Shown here one piece after another: positions 54,296 to 61,854 of a DNA stretch of 64,000 nt (its first letter is position 1; every line of letters starts with the position of its first letter). The stretch lies in the NCBI GenBank assembly GCA_017501345.1, contig JAFVXC010000035.1, forward strand, positions 39,091-103,090. The letters are read 5' to 3'. A program made the translations under genes and the position numbers. The DNA comes from Clostridia bacterium. Lineage in GTDB: Bacteria; Bacillota_A; Clostridia; Oscillospirales; CAG-272. A model generated the notes under the pieces. It saw nothing but the letters and a program-made list of their open reading frames with translations, was not told the DNA's origin and did not search any database.

Positions 54296-55372
54296 ATGAC
54301 TTTTGAACACGATGAGAGTATGGAATGCGGCGTTAATATTAAGGTGATCGGTGTTGGCGGCGGCGGTAACAACGCGGTCAACCGTATGGTAGAGAGCGGC
54401 GTCAAGGGCGTCGAATTTATCGGCGTGAATACCGACCGTCAGGCGCTGAAGAAGTCGAGCATTCCGAATCAGGTCCAGATCGGTGAAAGGATCACCAAGG
54501 GCCTCGGCGCAGGCGCAAATCCCGCAATGGGCGAGCGCGCGGCAGAGGAGTCGATCGATGATCTCAAGTCGGTTCTTAACGGTGCAGATATGGTCTTCGT
54601 TACCGCAGGTATGGGCGGCGGTACGGGTACGGGCGCGGCTCCCGTCGTTGCACGCGTTGCACGTGAGCTCGGTATCCTTACGATCGGTGTCGTAACCAAG
54701 CCCTTCTCCTTCGAGCTTAAGAAGAGAATGAAGCAGGCAGAGGAGGGTATCGCAGAGCTGAGCCAGTACGTTGACTCGCTCATCGTTATCCCCAACGATC
54801 GCCTCCGTCTCATTACCAATACCAAGATTACTCTTGCAAATGCATTCGGCATTGCGGATGACGTGCTTCGCAGCGGCGTTCAGAGTATTTCCGATCTTCT
54901 CACCGAGACCGCACACATCAATCTCGACTTCGCAGACGTTAAGCGCGTTATGGAGTCGGCAGGATACGCACATATGGGCGTTGGCTACGGTGCGGGCAAG
55001 GATAAGGCAGAGGAAGCGGCAAGAGCTGCGATCGCAAGCCCCCTGCTCGAGACCTCGATCAAGGGTGCTACCCGTATTTTGATCTCGATCACCGCATCCC
55101 CCGACCTCGGACTCGAGGAGGCTGCGGTTGCAACCGAGCTGATCGGTGAAGAAGGACATCCCGACGCGGATATCATCTGGGGCGTTTCGTTCGATGAAAG
55201 CCTTGAAGACGAGATGCGTATTACCATCGTCGCAACCGGCTTTGAGAAGGGCGACGATACTCCGAAGAAGGTCGAGCACAAGCCCGCACCTGCTCCTACC
55301 CCTTCTACGAAGGCAACGCTGAGCAACGATCTTGACGATCTTCTCGGCGGCTTTGGCTCGTTCAAGGGCTGA
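54296..55372 (+). CDS. ftsZ: Cell division protein FtsZ
   Basis: A 358-residue tubulin homologue forming the Z ring. IKVIGVGGGGNNAVNRMVESG, the GTP-binding AGMGGGTGTGAAP, and the T7 loop INLDFADVKRVM are intact. The C-terminal linker (PAPAPTPSTKATLS) ends in NDLDDLLGGFGSFKG instead of the common DIPTFLR-type peptide that binds FtsA, SepF and others. ATG 54296 follows TTGGAGG. It has its own promoter after a strong terminator, so it is a separate transcript from the mur genes. Confidence 0.97.
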   Translation: MTFEHDESMECGVNIKVIGVGGGGNNAVNRMVESGVKGVEFIGVNTDRQALKKSSIPNQVQIGERITKGLGAGANPAMGERAAEESIDDLKSVLNGADMVFVTAGMGGGTGTGAAPVVARVARELGILTIGVVTKPFSFELKKRMKQAEEGIAELSQYVDSLIVIPNDRLRLITNTKITLANAFGIADDVLRSGVQSISDLLTETAHINLDFADVKRVMESAGYAHMGVGYGAGKDKAEEAARAAIASPLLETSIKGATRILISITASPDLGLEEAAVATELIGEEGHPDADIIWGVSFDESLEDEMRITIVATGFEKGDDTPKKVEHKPAPAPTPSTKATLSNDLDDLLGGFGSFKG

Positions 55373-55473
55373 TGGATGCTCCGCCCCTTTCGGGCGAGAA
55401 TGAGTGCTATATGATTTCGGGCGAGACCGTTTCAGCGTGATCGGTGCGATGGGCGGTGTGCTCAAAAGAGCAA

Positions 55474-55515
55474 AGAGACGGTTCCCCTCACAGATTTGTG
55501 CGGGTTGCCGTCTCT
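55474..55515 (+). terminator. Terminator after ftsZ
   Basis: AGAGACGG (55474-55481) pairs with CCGTCTCT (55508-55515), with a CCC/GGG and CACA/TGTG inner stem. It lies 102 bases after the stop. Confidence 0.7.
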
Positions 55516-55612
55516 CTTGCTTTATTGACAATTTCAGGGGATTTGAAAAAAATGTTGCTGTGGTGGAAAGACTGTAACGGGAACATACGGAAAGGAGCGA
55601 GACTTCTGAGTC

Positions 55613-56389
55613 GTGGATGACTTTATTCTGTTTGGCACGATCGTAAACGCAGTTGCCACAGCCGTTGGCTCGCTGATCGGGCTTTTGATACGCTTTCTCG
55701 TAAGGAGACGGGCGGAGAAGCTTTCGGGTGGTCCCGAAAACATTGATAAGCCCGACGCCCTCGAGGGAAAGGAAAAGGCAAAGCCCTTTTCACAGCGCTT
55801 CTCCAAGGCGATGATGAAGGGATTTGCGCTATGTACGATCTACATCGGCATTTCGGGCGCGCTTCTGTGCACGAGCGTCCTCGTTCTGCTTCTGTCGATG
55901 GTGGCGGGGATCTGCATCGGCGAGCTTCTGAATCTCGATCATCTTGTGAATCGCGCCGTTCGAAGGCTTGAGACCCGAATGAAGGGTCATAATATCGCCG
56001 AGGGGCTGATCAGTGCAGGACTTCTGTTTTGTGTGGGTGCAATGACCGTGAACGGGGCTCTGATGAGCGGTCTCGGGCAGGGGCATTCGATCCTGTACAG
56101 CAAATCGGTGCTTGACTTTTGTGCGGCGATCGTTTATTCAATGACGATGGGTGTCGGCGTTCTCCTTTCCTCGGTGCTCGTCTTTCTGATTGAGGGCGGG
56201 ATCGCCTGCCTTGCCGCTCTCTTCGGGAGCTTTCTCTCGGAGTATATGATCACGATGATGGGAGCCGTCGGCTCTCTTCTGATCGTTGCACTTGGACTTA
56301 ATCTGCTCGGTGCATCAAAAATCAAAATTATAAATTATATTCCGGCAGTTTTTATGCCGATCCTGTTCTGCCTCCTGATACCTGCATAA
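55613..56389 (+). CDS. DUF554 family membrane protein
   Basis: A 258-residue membrane protein of the DUF554 (YqgA-like) family: FGTIVNAVATAVGSLIGLLIR at the start, GLISAGLLFCVGAMTVNGAL in the middle, KSVLDFCAAIVYSMTMGVGVLLSS and GAVGSLLIVALGLNLLGASKIKIINYIPA near the end. Six to seven helices. A polar insert after the first helix (about residues 30-65) is longer than I expect for the family. The start is a GTG; the AAAGGAG site is about 15 bases away, which is long. Function of the family is not established. Confidence 0.85.
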   Translation: MDDFILFGTIVNAVATAVGSLIGLLIRFLVRRRAEKLSGGPENIDKPDALEGKEKAKPFSQRFSKAMMKGFALCTIYIGISGALLCTSVLVLLLSMVAGICIGELLNLDHLVNRAVRRLETRMKGHNIAEGLISAGLLFCVGAMTVNGALMSGLGQGHSILYSKSVLDFCAAIVYSMTMGVGVLLSSVLVFLIEGGIACLAALFGSFLSEYMITMMGAVGSLLIVALGLNLLGASKIKIINYIPAVFMPILFCLLIPA

Positions 56390-56427
56390 CGGGCAGAATA
56401 CAATTTTGAAAGGAAGGTCTACTGAAG

Positions 56428-59400
56428 ATGAGAGAAACCATATCTATGCCGATCTATCACTCGGCACCGTCACGAGCAGTACGCGGAAGATCGCTTGTTC
56501 TGTCGGCTCTCGTGCCGATCACCGAAGAGGGAATGAAGCTCCCCGATCTTGCTGTTTCTGTGGAAGGGCTCTCAGCCCCTATCCTGATGAAGGAGGCAGA
56601 ACGCACCGTTTTTGCTGAGGGTACGTATGCGTATTTTTCTGCAGAGGTGCCGTCCGACGTGACCGAGGACAGTGAGCAGCTCGTGTATACGCTTCTCAGA
56701 GACGGCAAGCCGATCGTCTCACACGAGATCCCTTATATGAGCTTCCGCTCGAATGCCGAAATGCCCCCGCTCGTATTCACCGAAATGGGCGCACGTCTTC
56801 CTCTGAAAAAGAATGATATCGACGTTGGTCTTAAATTCGTCGAGGTGATGAATCCTACCGATCATATGGTCGATCTTTACGACTATAAGCTCATTCGCGT
56901 GGATGCTGTCGAGCTTTCCGATGACGAGCCGATCCGCGAGGTTATGATTACAAATGAAAAGGGAACGATGCTTGCACCGGGTGAGCTTGCAATCCTGCGC
57001 TTCCTTCCTGTCGATACGCAGAACAGAGCTCCCGAGCTCGGAACGGTAGAGGCATTCGCAGACGGAATTTCCAAGATGTATTGCTTCCCGTATCCGGTCG
57101 ACCCCGCATCGCTGCGCGTCATTCCCGTTGTGAATTCGGTATATAGCGAGGAAGAGGGGCGGTTTATCGATGCCCCCGGCGCCTTTGAGCCGAAGACCCT
57201 CCACGGGGTGAGCCCTTCGGTGATCGGAATCGCACTGCGAGAGGCAGAGAAGGCAACGGAGGCATTCCATACGTTGACGTATGGCCTTGGTACGGTTCCC
57301 GGAGCCTTCGAGACCCCCACGCGTCGCTCGTCGGTCTGGGGACTTGATCCCGATGCGCCCGAAAAGGCTTGCCTCATCTCTCCCGCCGAGCTGCTTACGC
57401 CCGGTGAGCTTTCCTCCACGCAGGCGTACCCCGATTTTTCGGACGACGAAGCGCCCGCGATCGTTCCTCTGACCGTTTTGCCGTATTACCTTGCAAAGGG
57501 TGATATGGTGATGAAATTTGCCGTTCTCGACCGCTGTGTCACGGGTGCAGAGCTTCACGTAAAGGATAACGACGGTACCTTCCGTACCTTCAAGGCTTAC
57601 AACGAGGGCGTGGAGGACGTATACGAGGCAACCGTTCCGTATGCGTTCCTGTCTATGCTCGACCGATTTGAATATTATATCACCGCGAGTGACAGCCTGC
57701 GTAAGGCCTCGCTCGGCTCGGAGTCCTGCCTCTACAGCCGTGTGCTATACGACAACGCAGGTCCGTCGATCCTTTCCTGCACGCCCTCGCGCGGATATGC
57801 GGTCGAGGGAAATCTGATCCCCGAGATCCGTATTGCTTACAGAGACCGTGCGGGCGTGAATGTCTTGAAATCCAAGCTGCACGTCGACGGAAAGGACGTT
57901 TCAAAGCAGGCGTTCTGGTACGACGAGGCTGTCGTATATCAGCCGACGAAGCCGCTTTCCTACGGCGATCATACGATCTCGATCCTGCTTTACGACCTGC
58001 TTGGCAATAAGTCCACGTACAGATCGGATTTCTCGATCTCAAGCGGCGAGGATATGAACTGCTACCGCGGTGAGGTCCATTCGCACACGATGGAAAGTGA
58101 CGGATGGGGAACGCCTGAGTATGCAATGACCTTCGCCCGTGACGTTGGTAAGGCGGATTATTTTGCCGTTACCGAGCACTCCCACTATCTGTGTGACGAG
58201 GCTTACGAGCGTCAGAAGCAGGTTGCGGATCATTTCGACGAGCCCGGCAGCTTTGCCGCGCTTTACGGTTGGGAAATGACATGGAACACCTCAAACGGCT
58301 TCTGGGGACATATGAACGTGATCGGTGCGGACGACATCCTGCACGATACGTGGGGTATCGGTATGCCGAAGCTGTTCGAATACCTCGAGCATCATCCCGA
58401 GGCGGTCGCGATGTTTAACCATCCCAGTCCTACGTGGGGTAACTTCGATGAATTCGGTCACCAGACTCCCGAGGCACTGAAGAGCGTTGCACTCTCAGAG
58501 ATCAATGCAGGGAGCAGGGATTCCGAATACGCTCTGGTCCTTTCGAAGGGATGGCACGCAACGCCTGTGTATAACGGCGACAACCACGGTGGAAACTGGA
58601 CGAACAGACCGTCCTCGGGCGTTGTGCTTGCTCCTGCGCTGACGCGTGAAAATATTATGGAGGCATTCCGTCTCCGCCGCACCTATACCACGTCCGATAA
58701 GACGATGAAGCTGAAGTTCAAGATCAACGGACAGTGGCTCGGCTCGACGCTGAAGGATCCCGAGATGCTTGATATCTCGGTCGACGTGACGTCCGAAAAC
58801 CCGATCGGTCTTGGCACATTACAGATCGTTGCGGAGGACAATATCGTTGTAGCCGAGGAGGATATCGGTGCAAGAACCTCCTATCAGTGGAATTTGACAC
58901 TTCCCGCGTTCTACGATTACTACTACGTTCGTATTCTGCAGGATAAGCACTATACCGCGACTGCTCCCGTATGGGTCGAATATGAGAATCCGCTGTCGAT
59001 CCGTCACATCCGCGTCTTCCACGATTTTTCCGAGGAGAAGCCGAACGATGTAGCCGTACGGCTCGATAACAAGGGCGACGCACCCGTGAAGAATCTGCAG
59101 GTCGACTTCTATCTGAGCGGTGAGAATGGCTTTAACGAGCAGATCACAAAGCCCCTTGAAACGGTCTATCTCGATAAGATCAAGGCGGGAGACAGCGTTT
59201 GCGTCACGCGCCGCTTCCAAAATATTTCGAGGAGACGCCGTGTGACCGTGATCGCGCGCGGTACGGTGAACGGAAGAATGGTGCAGTGTACCTCTTACGT
59301 GCTTCTGTCCCCGCTCGATATTACGGCGGTTGCACCGAATACCGCACCCGTTACGCTTCCCGACGGAACGGTCGTGGAAAATCCCTTCCCGTACATTCAG

Positions 59401-60069
59401 CTCTTCAACACCTCGAATACCGAGCTGAATCTCTCAGGTGCGTCTCTCCGTCTCTGGTCACATACGGGCAAGTCTCCTGACGAGGATTCGATACTCTCCC
59501 TCAAGGGAGTAAAGATCCCGCCGCGCTCGACCTATGTGATCTGGCGTAGACCGAAGGGCTCTCCGCTCACGGTAGACGATTTCAATGCGCGCTATGATAC
59601 GAAGCTTGCCGAGGGAACGGATATTCTCGTGACCGAGCTCCACGTCATTTCTGCGGGCAAAAAAGGAGCGCATATGCACCGTATTGACATTGTAAATGCC
59701 GAAACAACGCTTGCGCGCATAGAGTACAATATGGGGCTTGACTGCGGTAAGGATTCTATGGAAGGCAACGTCATCTACTACCGCTATGTTCCCAATATGA
59801 CGGGTACTGCTACGAAGATTACGAATACGGGCGCACCGACTCCCGATCTGATCACCGATGAGCAAAAGGCTCGCGACTTCATCTACTTTGAGAAGAAGAA
59901 AGAGGTGAAGGGTGAGAAGCACGCTGCTAAGCGCATCGCGAAGGCAGAGAAAAAGGCGAATGCACCGAAGGTCGCAAAATCCTCTGCGATCGGACTTGCG
60001 CTTGCATCTGCCGCAGGTGCCGCAGCCGTGACCGCCGCGATCGTGAAGGCGCTCGGAAGAAAGAATTAA
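56428..60069 (+). CDS. Very large PHP-domain (CehA/McbA-like) protein with lamin-tail-like and C-terminal membrane regions
   Basis: A 1213-residue protein. Region 1 (about 1-330) is all-beta; LKFVEVMNPTDHMVDLYDYKL resembles a lamin-tail domain. Region 2 (about 330-540) is beta-rich. Region 3 (about 545-780) is a PHP phosphoesterase: GEVHSHTMESDGWGTPEYA (His551, His553), FAVTEHSHYL, LYGWEMTW, AMFNHPSPTW, VYNGDNHGGNW. Region 4 is a CARDB-like beta domain. Region 5 has a second lamin-tail-like segment (YIQLFNTSNTELNLSGASL). A basic linker and a Gly/Ala-rich hydrophobic end (about 1185-1210) close it. There is no N-terminal signal peptide. PHP enzymes hydrolyse phosphoesters; the substrate is unknown. 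Confidence 0.75.
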   Translation: MRETISMPIYHSAPSRAVRGRSLVLSALVPITEEGMKLPDLAVSVEGLSAPILMKEAERTVFAEGTYAYFSAEVPSDVTEDSEQLVYTLLRDGKPIVSHEIPYMSFRSNAEMPPLVFTEMGARLPLKKNDIDVGLKFVEVMNPTDHMVDLYDYKLIRVDAVELSDDEPIREVMITNEKGTMLAPGELAILRFLPVDTQNRAPELGTVEAFADGISKMYCFPYPVDPASLRVIPVVNSVYSEEEGRFIDAPGAFEPKTLHGVSPSVIGIALREAEKATEAFHTLTYGLGTVPGAFETPTRRSSVWGLDPDAPEKACLISPAELLTPGELSSTQAYPDFSDDEAPAIVPLTVLPYYLAKGDMVMKFAVLDRCVTGAELHVKDNDGTFRTFKAYNEGVEDVYEATVPYAFLSMLDRFEYYITASDSLRKASLGSESCLYSRVLYDNAGPSILSCTPSRGYAVEGNLIPEIRIAYRDRAGVNVLKSKLHVDGKDVSKQAFWYDEAVVYQPTKPLSYGDHTISILLYDLLGNKSTYRSDFSISSGEDMNCYRGEVHSHTMESDGWGTPEYAMTFARDVGKADYFAVTEHSHYLCDEAYERQKQVADHFDEPGSFAALYGWEMTWNTSNGFWGHMNVIGADDILHDTWGIGMPKLFEYLEHHPEAVAMFNHPSPTWGNFDEFGHQTPEALKSVALSEINAGSRDSEYALVLSKGWHATPVYNGDNHGGNWTNRPSSGVVLAPALTRENIMEAFRLRRTYTTSDKTMKLKFKINGQWLGSTLKDPEMLDISVDVTSENPIGLGTLQIVAEDNIVVAEEDIGARTSYQWNLTLPAFYDYYYVRILQDKHYTATAPVWVEYENPLSIRHIRVFHDFSEEKPNDVAVRLDNKGDAPVKNLQVDFYLSGENGFNEQITKPLETVYLDKIKAGDSVCVTRRFQNISRRRRVTVIARGTVNGRMVQCTSYVLLSPLDITAVAPNTAPVTLPDGTVVENPFPYIQLFNTSNTELNLSGASLRLWSHTGKSPDEDSILSLKGVKIPPRSTYVIWRRPKGSPLTVDDFNARYDTKLAEGTDILVTELHVISAGKKGAHMHRIDIVNAETTLARIEYNMGLDCGKDSMEGNVIYYRYVPNMTGTATKITNTGAPTPDLITDEQKARDFIYFEKKKEVKGEKHAAKRIAKAEKKANAPKVAKSSAIGLALASAAGAAAVTAAIVKALGRKN

Positions 60070-60098
60070 ATCCCTGCGGCCTCGTGCCGCTCCAAAGG

Positions 60099-60147
60099 AA
60101 GGATCCGCCCGCGGCTCGCATTTTGAGGAGCACTTGGGCGGATCCTT
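60099..60147 (+). terminator. Inverted repeat/terminator after the PHP gene
   Basis: AAGGATCCGCCC (60099-60110) and GGGCGGATCCTT (60136-60147) are perfect complements around a 25-base loop with a small GCTC/GAGC stem. Confidence 0.65.
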
Positions 60148-60183
60148 GTAATAGGGTAAACGGAACAGAAAAGGAAAAGACGA

Positions 60184-60654
60184 ATGAACATCGGAAGAGC
60201 CGCTGAGGCAGATATGAATGGAATCAACAAGCTCCTTCGAGAGGTGCTCGCCGTGCATCACGACGGCAGACCCGATCTTTTTAGGGCGAATGCCAAAAAG
60301 TATACCGACGGGGAGCTCAGAAAGATCATAAAGGACGACAGCCGTCCGATCTTCGTCGCAAGGGATGAGAGCGGAGAGGTGCTCGGATATGCGTTTTGTG
60401 TATTCGTACAGCATCTCAATCATAATATCCTGACCGACATCAAAACACTTTATATCGACGATCTCTGTGTGGACAATGCGCGGCGAGGACAACACGTCGG
60501 AACGCGGCTGTACGAGTACGTTGTAGATTTTGCACGCGAGAGCGGATGCTACAATCTGACACTGAACGTGTGGTCGTGCAACGAAGGCGCACTGCGCTTT
60601 TATGAAAAGCTCGGGCTTGTACCGCAGAAAATTGGAATGGAAAAGCTCCTGTAA
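60184..60654 (+). CDS. GNAT family N-acetyltransferase
   Basis: A 156-residue acetyltransferase. LYIDDLCVDNARRGQHVGTRLYEYVV is the acetyl-CoA binding motif A (R-x-x-G-x-G/A pattern as RGQHVGT), and NVWSCNEGALRFYEKLGL is motif B. The substrate cannot be predicted. Start: ATG after AAAAGG, 36 bases after the terminator-like repeat. Confidence 0.88.
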   Translation: MNIGRAAEADMNGINKLLREVLAVHHDGRPDLFRANAKKYTDGELRKIIKDDSRPIFVARDESGEVLGYAFCVFVQHLNHNILTDIKTLYIDDLCVDNARRGQHVGTRLYEYVVDFARESGCYNLTLNVWSCNEGALRFYEKLGLVPQKIGMEKLL

Positions 60655-60681
60655 AATCGTGCAAATGACAAAGACCCGAAA

Positions 60682-60749
60682 TTGCAACTTGCAGTTGACG
60701 GATTGCAAGGTACGGTTTGGTGGCTTGCAACCGCATTTTGTGCTATCAT
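60682..60749 (+). promoter_or_regulatory. Three phased TTGCAA boxes and an extended -10 upstream of the HTH gene
   Basis: TTGCAA, itself palindromic, occurs at 60682, 60703 and 60725, spaced by 21 and 22 bases (two helical turns). TGCTATCAT at 60741-60749 is an extended -10; the last box covers the -35 position. This suggests autoregulation by the downstream helix-turn-helix protein. Confidence 0.55.
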
Positions 60750-60803
60750 AGACGTGTCGGGAGGGAATCTCCGATCGAAATTCAGCATTGAGAGGTATCA
60801 CAT

Positions 60804-61766
60804 ATGATTTTGGCAGATAAGATCATCAGGCTTCGAAAGAGAAATGGTTGGTCGCAGGAGGAGCTTGCGGAAAAAATGAACGTATCGCGCCAAGCGGTCT
60901 CCAAATGGGAGGGGGCACAGACCGTGCCCGACCTTGAGAAGATCCTTTGTCTTGCGAGGCTGTTCGGTGTGACGACCGATTATCTTCTGAAGGATGAGCT
61001 TGAGGAAGAGGAATTTACAAGTGACGAAACAACAAACGTACGCAAGGTATCGCTCTCGGACGCGCACGAGTTTCTTGCGTGGCGACGGGTGGCGTCGATA
61101 CGGATAGCGATCGCGACGCTTCTGTGTATCCTGTCTCCGATCCCACTGATCCTGCTTGCCGCCCTCGCGGAGCTTCAAGGCGAGGCTGCGGGACCGATTT
61201 TAGGGCTTGTGATACTCCTTGCGATCGTTGCGGGCGCCGTCGGGATCTTCGTATCAACAGGCCTCAAAAACGCGCCGTACGAATTTCTTGAAAAGGAACC
61301 CTTTGAGTGCGAATACGGCGTTACGGGAATGGTACGCGAAAGACAGAAGGCGTATCGCACGGTGTACGTACGGTCAAACGTCCTTGCGACCGTACTCTGT
61401 GTCCTGTCTCCTATCCCGCTTCTTTGCTGTGACTTTATACACAATGAGTTTTTGGCTCTCCTCCTTCTTTCGGCTATGATAGCCATTGTAGGAGTAGGCG
61501 TTTTCCTCTTCATTGTGGTAGGTGTCAGACAGGCGAGTATGCAAAGACTTCTTCGCGAGGGCGAGTTTTCGGAAAAAGAGAAGGGAAAGAACCGAACCCG
61601 CGAGACCGTTGAAACAGTTTACTGGCTTCTCGCGACTGCGATCTATCTCGGGTGGAGCTTTCTTTCAAACGATTGGAACATAACCTGGGTCGTCTGGCCG
61701 ATCGCGGCGGTGCTGTCCGTCGGTGTGACGCTGATCTGTAATCTTCTCGTGAAGGACGAGAGATAA
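60804..61766 (+). CDS. XRE-family HTH regulator fused to a membrane domain
   Basis: A 320-residue protein. Residues 5-58 form a Cro/CI-type helix-turn-helix (IRLRKRNGWSQEELAEKMNVSRQAVSKWEGAQTVPDLEKI). About six membrane helices follow. The membrane part contains an internal duplication: ATLLCILSPIPLILL and ATVLCVLSPIPLLCC lie about 90 residues apart, each followed by a similar helix and a loop with a Glu-Glu or Arg-rich stretch. This fusion type probably senses a membrane signal and controls few genes, including its own. Confidence 0.8.
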   Translation: MILADKIIRLRKRNGWSQEELAEKMNVSRQAVSKWEGAQTVPDLEKILCLARLFGVTTDYLLKDELEEEEFTSDETTNVRKVSLSDAHEFLAWRRVASIRIAIATLLCILSPIPLILLAALAELQGEAAGPILGLVILLAIVAGAVGIFVSTGLKNAPYEFLEKEPFECEYGVTGMVRERQKAYRTVYVRSNVLATVLCVLSPIPLLCCDFIHNEFLALLLLSAMIAIVGVGVFLFIVVGVRQASMQRLLREGEFSEKEKGKNRTRETVETVYWLLATAIYLGWSFLSNDWNITWVVWPIAAVLSVGVTLICNLLVKDER

Positions 61767-61782
61767 GCTTTTGAAAAAACAG

Positions 61783-61822
61783 GGGAGCCCCAAATGCGTT
61801 TCGCATTTGGGGCTCCCTTTTT
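61783..61822. terminator. Convergent terminator
   Basis: A perfect 16-bp stem (GGGAGCCCCAAATGCG / CGCATTTGGGGCTCCC) with a TTT loop and a T-run, between the HTH gene and the minus-strand surface protein. Confidence 0.9.
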
Positions 61823-61854
61823 TTATTCGTGGAAGATGTTTTTAACCAGTGGCT

